From Algimonas arctica (GTDB lineage: Bacteria; Pseudomonadota; Alphaproteobacteria; Caulobacterales; Maricaulaceae), in contig NZ_BMZH01000001.1 in assembly GCF_014652695.1 (NCBI RefSeq), positions 372,001 through 436,000 of the forward strand: a stretch of DNA of 64,000 nucleotides, given 5' to 3'. A program made the position numbers and the translations under genes. This document shows positions 53,876 to 63,967 of this stretch, piece by piece; within the stretch, counting starts at the first letter, position 1, and the number at the start of each line of letters is the position of its first letter. The notes beneath the pieces are model-generated. The model was not told the origin of the DNA, ran no database searches, and was given only the letters and a program-made list of their open reading frames with translations.

Positions 53876-54607
53876 ATGACGGGCGCACGCATCGAAACGA
53901 AAGCTCATAAGGTTCCGCGTTTCAGTGTTGTCCGCTGGTTCCGAAACCGGTTGTTCGCAGGAATCCTTGTTGCGCTTCCAATTGTCGCTGTCGTTTGGAT
54001 GGTGAGCAAACTCATTAGTGCGATTGATGCGGCGGTGTGGGGCATTCTTCCTAATGCGCTTGACCCCTCGAATTATTTCGATTTCCCATTTTTCTGGTTG
54101 CTTGCGCTGGTCTTGGCGGTTCTTGGACTGGCTCTACTGGGCGTTATTGTCTCGAATCGCGTTGGCACTAGTATTCTTAGAGCGGGCGAGGCAGTCTTGG
54201 CCCGCGTCCCTGTCATTTCGCCAATCTACAATGGTATCAAGCAAATCTTGAATACAATTGCTCAACAAAAGGACCGGGCATTTCGCGATGTCTGCCTGAT
54301 TGAATACCCTCGCAAGGGCATCTGGGCGATAGGTTTTGTGACGGCTGATTTATCCGGCGCACCCGAAACAACGCTCAAAGAAACGGGCAAAGATTTCGTC
54401 TGCGTTTTCCTTCCAACCACACCGAACCCGACGTCTGGTTTTCTTCTCTTCGTCCCCACGGACGAAATAAAATTACTCGATATGACACCAGAAGAAGGCG
54501 CGAAAATGATCATCTCCGGGGGGATGGTGTCCTCTAATGAAGCCTTAGAGAAATTTGTAAAAACGGACCCGACCGTTCCGTTAAATGACAAGACGCTGGC
54601 GGAATAG
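53876..54607 (+). CDS. DUF502 family membrane protein
   Basis: A 243-residue protein: two transmembrane helices (FAGILVALPIVAVVWMVSKL and FFWLLALVLAVLGLALLGVIV), then a cytosolic or periplasmic domain with the DUF502 signature RVPVISPIYNGIKQILNT and FVCVFLPTTPNPTSGFLLFV. The family function is unknown. The start at 53876 follows a short leader; an in-frame ATG at 53837 is possible. It converges on recG with a 3-bp gap. Confidence 0.88.
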   Translation: MTGARIETKAHKVPRFSVVRWFRNRLFAGILVALPIVAVVWMVSKLISAIDAAVWGILPNALDPSNYFDFPFFWLLALVLAVLGLALLGVIVSNRVGTSILRAGEAVLARVPVISPIYNGIKQILNTIAQQKDRAFRDVCLIEYPRKGIWAIGFVTADLSGAPETTLKETGKDFVCVFLPTTPNPTSGFLLFVPTDEIKLLDMTPEEGAKMIISGGMVSSNEALEKFVKTDPTVPLNDKTLAE

Positions 54608-54610
54608 ACG

Positions 54611-56713
54611 CTATCCGGCCCGCATCATCGCGATGCCGTAATCCTGCTCAAACAGATAAAGAAGGACCCTTGCGGCCTTTCCGCGATCGCTCTTCAGTGC
54701 CGGATCTTGCTGAATCAAAAGCCGCGCGTCCTGTGTGGCTGTTTCCAACAAATCACGGTGCTTATCGAGATTAGCAAGACGGAAACGCGGTACGCCGGAC
54801 TGGGCTGAGCCTAAGAGGTCGCCAGAGCCGCGTAATTCCCAGTCTTTTTCGGCGATCAAAAAGCCATCTTCGCTTTCACGCAATATGTTCAAACGTTCTT
54901 TGCCATTATGACTGAGAGGCGATTTATACAGCAGGATGCAACTACTCTTCTTATCGCCGCGACCCACCCGGCCGCGTAACTGGTGCAGTTGCGCCAGACC
55001 GAAACGCTCCGCGTGTTCAATCACCATGACGGTGGCGTTTGGCGCGTCGACGCCCACTTCGATTACGGTCGTCGCGACCAAAATATCGTAACCGCCCGCT
55101 TTGAATGTCTTGCTGATCGTTTCTTTATCGCTCGCGGACATCCGCCCGTGCAGCAGTCCAATTCGATTGCCGAAAATGGCTGTCAGTTGTCGGTGGCGGT
55201 CTTCAGCCGATGAAAGGTCGCTGACTTCGCTGTCTTCGACCAGCGGACAGACCCAATAGACCTGATCGCCTTTCTTAACCGCGCGGCCCGCTGCGTCGAT
55301 GACATCATCAAGACGTTGTAAGGGCAGGGCAACGGTCTCGATCGGTTGACGTCCGGCGGGTTTTTCATCCAAAATTGAGATGTCCAAGTCACCATAGCTA
55401 GTCAGGGCAAGGGTGCGGGGGATTGGCGTCGCGGTCATCACGAGGAGGTCAGGTGCATTGCCCTTCTCCGTCAGGCGTAAACGGTCACGGACACCGAAAC
55501 GGTGCTGTTCATCAATAATGACGAGCCCCAATCGATCGAATTCGACCCCATCTTGGAAAAGGGCGTGGGTGCCGACGACAACGTCAATATGGCCTTCGGA
55601 CAGACCGCCATTGATCGCTTTGCGGGCTTGGCCCTTATCGCGCCCTGTGAGCGCTTCGACGACGAGCCCTGCCGGCTCCAGCATCGCGCTGAGCGTGTCG
55701 GCATGTTGCCGCGCAAGAATTTCAGTCGGTGCCATGACAGCGACCTGCGCACCCGCTTCACAGGCATAGGCACTGGCCAGCGCAGCAACGAAGGTTTTAC
55801 CCGCGCCAACATCGCCTTGAAGCAGCCGCGCCATGCGGGATTCAGTGCTCATATCGGCTTTGATTTCCTCGAATGCGCGCGCTTGCGCCCCTGTCGGCGG
55901 GAAGGGTGAGGCCCGCAGGACATCCTCGACATATTCCCCCTTGGCGATCAACGCGTCACCTTTGAGCGCGCGATTATGCTCACGCACCAAGGCCATCGCG
56001 ACTTGTTTTGCGAGAAGCTCGTCATAGGCGAGGCGTTTGAGCGGCGGTGCGCTAGGCGAGGCGTCAATAATATGGTTGGGCTGGTGCAATCGCAGGATGG
56101 CTTCGTTGAAGCTCGGCCAGTCATTTTGTTTAAGAAAATGACTGTCGATCCATTCAGGCAGCGCTTGACCCAAGCCAACGGTTTTTAGGGCCGACCAAAC
56201 GGATTTCCGCGCCACTTTAGGCGAAAGTCCGGCCGTCAAAGGATAGACAGGTTCAAATTTGGGCAAGTCATCGGCATGTTCCGGGTCGAGCACATAGTCA
56301 GGATGGCTCATTTGTGCTTCGGCATTGTAAATTTCGACTTTGCCGGAAATTAGCTTTTGTGCGCCTTCCGGAAACTGCCGTTCCAACGTCGAGCCATAGG
56401 CCTTGAAAAAGACCAGCGTCATCTCTCCGGTCTCGTCATAGACGCGAATACGGTAGGGCTGAGACCGCGTTTTGCCTGGCGTATGCCGCCCCACCGTAAT
56501 TAAGATGGTTGCGACATCGCCTTGCATGGCCCCGGCAATGCCCGGTCGATTGGACCGATCGATCAGGCTGCTTGGCGGAGTTAATAGGAGATCGCGCAGA
56601 CGCGCCGGGTTACGAACGGAAAAGGCGCGTTCTAAGCCTTCGCCGACTTTGTCGCCGACGCCGGTCAAAGAGCGGACATTGGTAAACCAAGGATTGAGGA
56701 TAGCAGGTCTCAC
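54611..56713 (-). CDS. recG: ATP-dependent DNA helicase RecG
   Basis: A 700-residue superfamily 2 helicase that regresses stalled replication forks. The N-terminal wedge domain (VRSLTGVGDKVGEGLERAF) leads to the motor: Walker A LQGDVGAGKTFVA, Walker B/DExH as VIIDEQHRFGVR, motif III LLVMTATPIPRTLAL and motif VI QLRGRVGRGDKKSSC. The GTG at 56713 (start of VRPAILNPWF) fits the family N-terminus; ATG 56734 or GTG 56737 are alternatives. It is divergent from sdhE. Confidence 0.96.
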   Translation of the reverse strand: MRPAILNPWFTNVRSLTGVGDKVGEGLERAFSVRNPARLRDLLLTPPSSLIDRSNRPGIAGAMQGDVATILITVGRHTPGKTRSQPYRIRVYDETGEMTLVFFKAYGSTLERQFPEGAQKLISGKVEIYNAEAQMSHPDYVLDPEHADDLPKFEPVYPLTAGLSPKVARKSVWSALKTVGLGQALPEWIDSHFLKQNDWPSFNEAILRLHQPNHIIDASPSAPPLKRLAYDELLAKQVAMALVREHNRALKGDALIAKGEYVEDVLRASPFPPTGAQARAFEEIKADMSTESRMARLLQGDVGAGKTFVAALASAYACEAGAQVAVMAPTEILARQHADTLSAMLEPAGLVVEALTGRDKGQARKAINGGLSEGHIDVVVGTHALFQDGVEFDRLGLVIIDEQHRFGVRDRLRLTEKGNAPDLLVMTATPIPRTLALTSYGDLDISILDEKPAGRQPIETVALPLQRLDDVIDAAGRAVKKGDQVYWVCPLVEDSEVSDLSSAEDRHRQLTAIFGNRIGLLHGRMSASDKETISKTFKAGGYDILVATTVIEVGVDAPNATVMVIEHAERFGLAQLHQLRGRVGRGDKKSSCILLYKSPLSHNGKERLNILRESEDGFLIAEKDWELRGSGDLLGSAQSGVPRFRLANLDKHRDLLETATQDARLLIQQDPALKSDRGKAARVLLYLFEQDYGIAMMRAG

Positions 56714-56806
56714 AGACCTGATTTGGCGTGACATCACCGCCCATGCAAGCGTTCAAGCAGGCAATAGGTCGTGACAGAGCAAACGGGTTTGATTAGGGGC
56801 ACGCCC

Positions 56807-57085
56807 ATGCCGGACATTAACGAGACAATCGATTGGGAAACCCGCCGGAAACGGTTGATCCACCGCGCCCATTATCGGGGCTTCAAAGAAGCTGATCTGA
56901 TTCTGAGCGGGTTTGCCCGTACGCATGGGCCGAATTTCACGCACGAAGACATTCTGACGTTTGAAGACCTGTTGGGCGCCAAGGATCACGATATTTATGC
57001 GTGGATTACGCAAACTCTTCCCGTGCCCGCGCAACATGACACGTCGCTGCTCGCGCGGTTACGGGCGTTCAGACCCGTTCTCTAA
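56807..57085 (+). CDS. sdhE: Succinate dehydrogenase assembly factor SdhE
   Basis: A 92-residue Sdh5/SdhE protein that promotes covalent FAD attachment to SdhA. The RxxR...HRAHYRGFKEADLILSGF stretch includes the conserved RG/EAD signature (as YRGFKEADL). The ATG at 56807 has AGGGG seven bases upstream; GTG 56771 is an unlikely alternative. Two bases separate its stop from mfd. Confidence 0.93.
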   Translation: MPDINETIDWETRRKRLIHRAHYRGFKEADLILSGFARTHGPNFTHEDILTFEDLLGAKDHDIYAWITQTLPVPAQHDTSLLARLRAFRPVL

Positions 57086-57086
57086 A

Positions 57087-60000
57087 ATGCAAATTCAACT
57101 CTCACGATATGTCGGGCCCGACCATCGGCTAACGGCGGCTGGCTTACCAGAAGGCGCAGATGCGCTCGTCGTGACTCGCGCCGCGGTTAAAACATCGGGC
57201 CGTGTCTTATTCGTTGCCCGGGACGATGCCCGCGCCGCGTCCTTCACCTCAGCCTGTCGGTTCTTTGAGCCGGGTATTCCGGTCCTGAACCTGCCGGCGT
57301 GGGACGCCTTGCCCTATGACCGCGTCTCGCCAAGTCGCGTCCTCGCCGCCAAACGGGCGGGTGCACTTTATAGCTTGCTGGCGGTCAAAGCCTCTAAACC
57401 GCTCGTTATTGTCACAACTGTCTCTGCGATGATGCAACGCGTGCCGCCGCGCAGCGTCATAAAAGCCGCTGGATTTCGCGCCAAAGTCGGCGATGATGTT
57501 CGTCGGGAAGATCTAGAGGCTTACCTCTCGCGTAATGGCTACATTCGCGCGTCCACGGTTGTCGAACCGGGTGATTTCGCCGTTCGCGGCGGATTAATCG
57601 ATATATTCCCGCCGACACGTAAACACCCCCTTCGGCTGGACTTCTTTGGTGATGAGTTGGAAAGCCTGCGTGAATTCGATGTGGATACGCAGCGCACGAC
57701 CAATGCGCTTAAGAGCCTCACCCTCGCGCCTGTCAGCGAAGTCTTTATAGAAGAGGACACGATTAGCGAATTTCGCAAAGGGTATATCGCGGCTTTTGGC
57801 GGCGGTGTCAGTCGTGACCCAGTTTATTCTGCCGTAATCGACGGGATCCGTCCGCAAGGGATCGAACATTATTTGCCGCTTTTCTATTCTTACACGGAAA
57901 GCATCTTTGATTACGTCGGCACAAAAGCCATTATTGCTTTTGATGGTCTCGCCAATGAAGCGATGGGCGAGCGCGAAGCTCTGGTTGAAGACTTCTACAC
58001 GTCCCGGAAAGAACATCAGGATGCCCGTGACACTGGCTCGGGCGACCCTGCCAAAACGGCGGGACTTTATCGACCCCTGCCCATTGATGCGCTCTACATT
58101 CCACCGATTGAGTTAAGTGACATTACGGCCCCCTTGCGGGTCCGTCAGCACACCGCCTTTGACGCGCCCGACGAAGGCGAAAAGGTTGATTTCGGCGCGC
58201 GTATTGGACGGAGCTTTCTGGCGGAGCGTCAGACCGAAGGCGTCAATGTGTTTGATTCCGTCGCGCGACATGTCGAAGCGCTACGGGCTACGAAAAATCG
58301 GGTCTGGCTCGCGGCTTGGTCGGAAGGATCGCGCGAACGCCTGACTAATGTGCTCGATGATCAAGGCTTGATTGTTCCCAAGGCGCGTGATGGTCGCGCG
58401 GCGTTCGATGTTGAACCCGGTGAGGTAAGAGCGGTGATCCTGCCGCTTGAGCAAGGCTTCGTCATGGGCGACCTGACGGTGATTTCTGAGCAGGACATTC
58501 TCGGCGATCGTTTGGTCAACCGCGGGCGTAAACGTCGAGCCAAGAATTTTATCGCCGAAGCGAGCGCGCTTAACCCGTCTGACCTCATTGTCCATATTGA
58601 TCACGGGGTCGGGCGGTATCTGGGTCTGAAGACACTCAAAGTCGGCGGCGCGCCGCATGATTGCCTCGAACTGGAATACGCGGGTGACGCCAAGCTTTAT
58701 CTGCCCGTCGAGAATATCGAGCTCCTGTCACGGTACGGTAATGCGAACGAGAACGCGGTCTTGGATCGTTTGGGAGGTGTCGCGTGGCAATCCCGCAAGG
58801 CCAAAGCCAAAGGCAAGCTGCGCGAGATGGCGGCTGAGTTGATTATTATCGCCGCAAAACGGGCGATGCGGACGATTGAGCCGATCGAGATGGATGAGGG
58901 CGCCTATAATGAATTTGCCGCGCGCTTCCCTTACGCCGAAACGGATGACCAACTGAATGCCATCAGCGATGTTTTCGCTGATCTGACATCCGGGCGGCCG
59001 ATGGACCGTTTGATTTGCGGCGATGTTGGCTTCGGTAAGACCGAAGTCGCGTTGCGCGCCGCCTTTGCCGTCGCGATCACGGGACGGCAGGTCGCTATTG
59101 TCGCGCCGACGACGTTACTCTCTCGCCAGCATTTTAAAACCTTCTCAGAGCGCTTTCGCGGGATGCCGATCAAAGTACGGCAACTTTCTCGCCTTGTTCC
59201 TGCGGCCAAAGCCAAATTAACGCGTGAGGCGCTCGCTAAGGGCGAAGTCGATATCATCATTGGCACTCACGCTGTCTTGGCGAAAAGCGTGGCGTTTCAA
59301 AATCTTGGCTTGGTCGTTGTCGATGAAGAACAACGTTTCGGAGTCCGCCATAAAGAGCGCCTGAAATCACTGCGCGCCGATGTTCACATGCTGACGTTGA
59401 CGGCAACACCAATCCCGCGGACCTTACAAATGGCGCTGACAGGAATTCGAGATTTGTCTCTGATTGCAACGCCGCCCGTCGACCGTCTCGCGGTTCGCAC
59501 TTATGTCCTACCCTTTGACGAAGTGTCCATCCGCAAGGCACTTTTGCGCGAAAAATATCGCGGCGGGCAGAGCTATTATGTCACCCCGCGCATCGCCGAT
59601 ATTGGCCGCATCGAAGCGTTTTTGCGGGATCGTGTTCCCGAAGTAAAATATGTCATCGCGCATGGGCAGATGTCGCCTGGCGCTCTCGATGATATTATGA
59701 GCGCTTTTTATGATGGGCAGTATGATGTGCTGGTATCGACGTCGATCATCGAGAGCGGGATCGACATTCCGACCGCCAATACGATGATTATCAACCGGGC
59801 GGATAAGTTCGGTCTAGCACAGCTTTACCAGATGCGTGGTCGCGTCGGCCGCTCCAAAACGCGCGCCTACGCCTATCTGACGATGCCGGATGAGCATGTG
59901 GCCTCTAAAGGCGCGATTCAACGCCTCAAGGTCCTGCAGTCTCTGGATACGCTTGGCGCGGGCTTTAGCTTGGCCAGCCATGATCTCGACATGCGCGGCG

Positions 60001-60560
60001 GCGGCAACCCACTGGGCGAGGAACAGTCCGGTCATGTCAAAGAACTCGGTGTAGAGCTGTACCAGCATATGTTGGAAGAGGCGGTGGCGGAGTTAAAACA
60101 GGATGAGAGTGTGTCCGATCAAAATTGGACTCCGCAAGTCAATCTCGGTATCGCCGTGCTCATCCCCGAAACCTATGTCGAAGACCTGAACCTGCGCATG
60201 TCACTCTATCGCCGGATATCTGACCTTGAGAATGATGAGGACAGCGAAGCGCTAACGGCGGAAATGATCGACCGTTTTGGCCCGCTACCCGACGAAGTCG
60301 ATGCATTGTTAAAAGTGATGAAAATCAAACGTCTATGTCGACGGGCTCATGTTGAAAAAGTCGATGCAGGGCCGAAGGGCGTTGTCTTGACGATGCGCCA
60401 CGAGGACATCAAAAACCCGTCCGTTGTCATGAATGCGATCACGCAGAACAGCGGATGGCGTCTAAGACCGGATCAGACGATCTTGGTGCGAGGGAATTTC
60501 GACACGCCTAAAGCGCGGGTCCAGGGCGGAGAAAAAGCCGTGAAAGCTTTGATCGCCTAG
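57087..60560 (+). CDS. mfd: Transcription-repair coupling factor Mfd
   Basis: A 1157-residue protein that removes stalled RNA polymerase and recruits UvrA. The N-terminal UvrB-like module is at about 1-330, the RNA polymerase interaction domain with HIDHGVGRYLGLKTL follows near 500, then the translocase: Walker A CGDVGFGKTEVALRAA, DEEQ box VVVDEEQRFGVRHKE, SAT-like LTLTATPIPRTLQM and QMRGRVGRSKTRAYAYL. The C-terminal TRCF domain is complete. The start is the ATG at 57087, two bases after sdhE; the frame is open upstream but non-homologous. Confidence 0.97.
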   Translation: MQIQLSRYVGPDHRLTAAGLPEGADALVVTRAAVKTSGRVLFVARDDARAASFTSACRFFEPGIPVLNLPAWDALPYDRVSPSRVLAAKRAGALYSLLAVKASKPLVIVTTVSAMMQRVPPRSVIKAAGFRAKVGDDVRREDLEAYLSRNGYIRASTVVEPGDFAVRGGLIDIFPPTRKHPLRLDFFGDELESLREFDVDTQRTTNALKSLTLAPVSEVFIEEDTISEFRKGYIAAFGGGVSRDPVYSAVIDGIRPQGIEHYLPLFYSYTESIFDYVGTKAIIAFDGLANEAMGEREALVEDFYTSRKEHQDARDTGSGDPAKTAGLYRPLPIDALYIPPIELSDITAPLRVRQHTAFDAPDEGEKVDFGARIGRSFLAERQTEGVNVFDSVARHVEALRATKNRVWLAAWSEGSRERLTNVLDDQGLIVPKARDGRAAFDVEPGEVRAVILPLEQGFVMGDLTVISEQDILGDRLVNRGRKRRAKNFIAEASALNPSDLIVHIDHGVGRYLGLKTLKVGGAPHDCLELEYAGDAKLYLPVENIELLSRYGNANENAVLDRLGGVAWQSRKAKAKGKLREMAAELIIIAAKRAMRTIEPIEMDEGAYNEFAARFPYAETDDQLNAISDVFADLTSGRPMDRLICGDVGFGKTEVALRAAFAVAITGRQVAIVAPTTLLSRQHFKTFSERFRGMPIKVRQLSRLVPAAKAKLTREALAKGEVDIIIGTHAVLAKSVAFQNLGLVVVDEEQRFGVRHKERLKSLRADVHMLTLTATPIPRTLQMALTGIRDLSLIATPPVDRLAVRTYVLPFDEVSIRKALLREKYRGGQSYYVTPRIADIGRIEAFLRDRVPEVKYVIAHGQMSPGALDDIMSAFYDGQYDVLVSTSIIESGIDIPTANTMIINRADKFGLAQLYQMRGRVGRSKTRAYAYLTMPDEHVASKGAIQRLKVLQSLDTLGAGFSLASHDLDMRGGGNPLGEEQSGHVKELGVELYQHMLEEAVAELKQDESVSDQNWTPQVNLGIAVLIPETYVEDLNLRMSLYRRISDLENDEDSEALTAEMIDRFGPLPDEVDALLKVMKIKRLCRRAHVEKVDAGPKGVVLTMRHEDIKNPSVVMNAITQNSGWRLRPDQTILVRGNFDTPKARVQGGEKAVKALIA

Positions 60561-60603
60561 AAGGCGGTTTCACCCTGTTTCTCGAAACGTCTATAGTACG
60601 CGT

Positions 60604-61959
60604 TTAGTGAACGAGCTCAAGATGATCGTCGGACCTTAACGCCGCGACTGTACCAAGTTCTTCGCTCTGTTCTACGATGGCCGTCTCAACCTTCATGCGC
60701 AGGACATCCGGGGTGCCGTCGCTATCCGGGAAAGTCGCGGTTTCAATCATGTCATTTATCCGCGCGGCGACGCGCGCAACATCCGTACGGTGTTCTTCGG
60801 GGAAGGCTACGACGACTTTGTCTTTATCTATGCGGGCGACTATATCCTGCATACGAACGACGCCCGCGATCATTTTGATCGATTGCGCATAAGCCAATTT
60901 GAGCGCGTCCCCCGTCAGGGCCGACGTGAATTTGGGCGTCAATTTGATGGTCAAAATACTCAACGGAACTTTGCGCGCACGGCAATCGCGCGACACGCGT
61001 TTGAGGTGCGCATGTAGGAAGCGGGCATTCAAAACACCCGTTTCAGGATCAGAACAATCCGGCCCACCTAAATTTGTGAATTCGTCTTTTAACTGCTGAT
61101 GTAAGCGGCAATCATTGGCCAATTCGAGGACGCGTCCGCTCAGCTCTTCAGGCGGGGCATCGGCATCGATCAAGTCTTTGATCCCATTGGCATAGGCCGT
61201 GTCAGTTTCACGGAACGTCTTCTTATCAACCAACAGTAATGTCGGAACATGAAAGAGGCGCGGGTTACGGCGCATCGTCTCAGCGATGGTCAAGGCTGGC
61301 TCACCGCCTTGCAAAGCATTCATCACGACCGCGTCAAATGTGCTGTCATGTAAATAATCAAAGGCTGAAAATGACGTGAAAGCCGCCACGACATTGACGT
61401 TTTTATCCTGCAGTGAATTGACTACCGCCATATAAGCCGGATCAGCCTTGCCAATAAATAGAACGCGGAAGGGCTGTCGCAACGGCGCATCAGGCAAGGT
61501 AATGTCTTGTCCGAATGTGTCACGGAGCGTTTCCATCCGCCGGACAATTTCTGCTTCCATCTGACCCAGGCGGATTAGCGAGGACACTCGGTGCGCCACT
61601 TGGACCGCGTGAACAGGCTCATACAACACAGAATCGTAAGGGCTATCGCCTTCGGTTTCTCGCATCAAACGGCCCAAAATCGGAAATTCTCGCGGCGCAT
61701 AGCGCTGACGCACAAGCGCAACGATCTTTGGACCTTGTTCGACGTAATCAGATAAAAAGCAAAGTACCGCCGATGGCGCCCGTTCAGGTAGCTCAATCGT
61801 GTCTGACCCATCATATCCAGTCAGGCTGACATCCAGTGATAGCGCCTTCAAATGCTCGACCAGAGCAATTGACCCATCGACATCATCGGTCACGATCAGA
61901 ACCCGGCGGTTGAGCCGCGGCCTTACAGAGGTTGGCGTGTGTCTAGCGAGAATCGACAT
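60604..61959 (-). CDS. PopA/PleD-like REC-REC-GGDEF protein with degenerate active sites
   Basis: A 451-residue protein in the PleD layout: receiver 1 (about 18-135), receiver 2 (about 164-290), GGDEF domain (about 300-451, opening DPETGVLNARFL). The phosphoacceptor aspartates are replaced (Cys67 in AVLCFLS, Asn214 in VVMNAL). At the GGDEF position it reads DKDKV (378-382), so it cannot be a diguanylate cyclase. The c-di-GMP inhibitory site RxxD is kept (R369-M-Q-D372), five residues before, as in PleD. This fits a c-di-GMP receptor such as Caulobacter PopA, which targets CtrA for ClpXP. Orthology is inference. Confidence 0.85.
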   Translation of the reverse strand: MSILARHTPTSVRPRLNRRVLIVTDDVDGSIALVEHLKALSLDVSLTGYDGSDTIELPERAPSAVLCFLSDYVEQGPKIVALVRQRYAPREFPILGRLMRETEGDSPYDSVLYEPVHAVQVAHRVSSLIRLGQMEAEIVRRMETLRDTFGQDITLPDAPLRQPFRVLFIGKADPAYMAVVNSLQDKNVNVVAAFTSFSAFDYLHDSTFDAVVMNALQGGEPALTIAETMRRNPRLFHVPTLLLVDKKTFRETDTAYANGIKDLIDADAPPEELSGRVLELANDCRLHQQLKDEFTNLGGPDCSDPETGVLNARFLHAHLKRVSRDCRARKVPLSILTIKLTPKFTSALTGDALKLAYAQSIKMIAGVVRMQDIVARIDKDKVVVAFPEEHRTDVARVAARINDMIETATFPDSDGTPDVLRMKVETAIVEQSEELGTVAALRSDDHLELVH

Positions 61960-62005
61960 GGAGCGAGACTTAACGACTCGCTCCTTTCCGTTTCGTTAAC
62001 CAAAC

Positions 62006-63967
62006 TTATTCGGCGTCGCGATTCCAGCCACAACTCCGACCCGCATTTTGCGTTTCGAGATAGGTCATCAGCGGTGCGTAATATTCCAGAATGGCAGAGC
62101 CATCCATATCGCGTGAGCCGGTGAACGCTTCAAGCGCATCGGGCCAAGGCTTGGAGGAGCCCATTTCCATCATCGCGTTGAACTTTTTACCCACCTCTTC
62201 ATTGCCATAAACGGAACAACGATGGAGCGGACCTTCAAAGCCGGCCTGATCACAAGCCGCTTTGTGGAATTGGAACTGCAGGATGTGAGCGAGGAAATAG
62301 CGCATATAGGGCGTGTTGCCGGGAATATGGTATTTCGCGCCGGGGTCGAACGCGTCCGCCGGACGATCCGCAGGGGGGCGAATGCCTTGATACTGCGTCC
62401 GTAGTGCCCACCAGCCGTCATTATAAGTCTCTGGGCTCAGCGTGCCGTCGAAGACCTGCCAGCGCCACTTATCAACCATAAGGCCGAAGGGAAGGAACGC
62501 GACTTTATCCATCGCTGTCTTCATCAATAGCGCGATGTCAGCATTCTCGCCCGGCACACCGTCTTTGTCCAACAGGCCGATTTTAACCAAATATTCTGGC
62601 GTGATCGAGAGACCAATCATGTCGCCGATGGCTTCGTGGAAACCATCATTCGCACCATCTTTGTAAAAGACGGGTTGAGCTTTGTATGCGCGTTGATAAA
62701 AATTATGACCAAGCTCGTGATGGACGGTCTGAAAATCTTCGCCCGTCACTTCAGTACACATCTTGATCCGGACGTCTTGCTGGTCATCCAAATTCCACGC
62801 TGAGGCATGACATTGAACGTCGCGATCTTCTGGCTTGGTGATCAGGGACCGTTCCCAGAACGTATCCGGTAGCTCTTGAAAGCCCATTGATGTGAAGAAG
62901 TTCTCAGCCGTTTTGACCATCTTCAACGCATCATAGCCATTTTTTTCCAATAAGGCGGTCGTATCAACGCCCGGCGCCGCGTCGGCCGGTTCTGCGAGCG
63001 GATAGACATTGCCCCATTGTTGCGCCCACATATTACCAAGAAGATCGGCGCGGATCGGCTGATCGAGCGGAACAACATCATTGCCATATGTCTCATTGAG
63101 TTCACCGCGAACATAACAGTGGAGTTGCTCATAAAGGGGATTCACTTGACCCCAGAGACGATCAACTTCGACCGCGAAGTCATCTGCATCCATATCGTAG
63201 CCAGCGCGCCACAGCGCACCCGCGTCCGGATAGCCTAATTCTTGCGCGCCTTCGTTGATCAACTCAACCATGCGCGTATAATCGTCCTTCATCGCCGGGC
63301 TTATCGTGCGCCACCCTTCCCAGACTTGCTTCATAAGTTCCGGGTCACGCAGATTCGCCATCATTTTTGTAGCTTGACCCAAATTAATAACGCCGTCTTC
63401 AGGCCCCGTGTAAAGTTTCGTTCCGTCTTCTTGTTTGACAGTGAAGAGGGCTTTCACATCTTTTCTATCAAAAACCTCTTTGGGTAATGAAAACTCGCCC
63501 TTGGCATATGTCCCATCCAAACCTGCCATGATCTTGGCCAGTTCATCAGCGGCGCCTTCGCGGTTCGGCGCAGGGAAGTTTGACCCGCGCTTCAACATGT
63601 CGATCTTGCGGCGCATATCTTCGGGTAAGTCGACGCCATTAAACCGTTTCGCGTCGTTCGAAAGCCGGGTGCTAAGCTTTGAGCCTTCCGCTGAGGCGTC
63701 GGCGACAAGGCTATTGGTATCAAAGGTCACGAAGTTAGCGTTGATCCATGCGGCGCGCGCGCCAACGCGGTAAACTTCAACAATGTCACGTTCTGCGGCT
63801 TCGAGGAATTCGCGGGCTTCTTGAACCGTTGGGCGGGTTTCGACGGGCGTCGTTGCAGCAGCCGTCAACGCATCAATTGTGCTTTCCGTGCTTTCCGTTT
63901 GGGCATCGGTGCAAGCACCGAGCGCAAGGACTGCGATACAAGACGAGGCGAGGAAGAAGCGTTTCAT
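62006..63967 (-). CDS. M2-family peptidyl-dipeptidase (ACE-like), lipoprotein
   Basis: A 653-residue zinc dipeptidyl carboxypeptidase homologous to angiotensin-converting enzyme. Lipoprotein signal ends LALGAC (Cys19). The zinc motif HELGH (VHHELGHNFYQRAY) and the third ligand glutamate in GFHEAIGDMIGLS are present. Bacterial M2 enzymes remove C-terminal dipeptides in the periplasm. The N-terminal region is Thr/Ser-rich before the domain begins near residue 45. It is upstream of, and divergent from nothing, the last gene in the window. Confidence 0.93.
   Translation of the reverse strand: MKRFFLASSCIAVLALGACTDAQTESTESTIDALTAAATTPVETRPTVQEAREFLEAAERDIVEVYRVGARAAWINANFVTFDTNSLVADASAEGSKLSTRLSNDAKRFNGVDLPEDMRRKIDMLKRGSNFPAPNREGAADELAKIMAGLDGTYAKGEFSLPKEVFDRKDVKALFTVKQEDGTKLYTGPEDGVINLGQATKMMANLRDPELMKQVWEGWRTISPAMKDDYTRMVELINEGAQELGYPDAGALWRAGYDMDADDFAVEVDRLWGQVNPLYEQLHCYVRGELNETYGNDVVPLDQPIRADLLGNMWAQQWGNVYPLAEPADAAPGVDTTALLEKNGYDALKMVKTAENFFTSMGFQELPDTFWERSLITKPEDRDVQCHASAWNLDDQQDVRIKMCTEVTGEDFQTVHHELGHNFYQRAYKAQPVFYKDGANDGFHEAIGDMIGLSITPEYLVKIGLLDKDGVPGENADIALLMKTAMDKVAFLPFGLMVDKWRWQVFDGTLSPETYNDGWWALRTQYQGIRPPADRPADAFDPGAKYHIPGNTPYMRYFLAHILQFQFHKAACDQAGFEGPLHRCSVYGNEEVGKKFNAMMEMGSSKPWPDALEAFTGSRDMDGSAILEYYAPLMTYLETQNAGRSCGWNRDAE

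Noticed and set aside
60549-60603. Hairpin CGCCT-AGA-AGGCG at the mfd stop as a terminator.
   Set aside because: Five-bp stem with a 3-nt loop and no real T-tract; too weak to annotate.
61970-62000. Two TTAAC half-sites upstream of the PopA-like gene as a CtrA site.
   Set aside because: The halves are over 20 bp apart, not the 7-bp spacing required; single TTAAC elements are common by chance.
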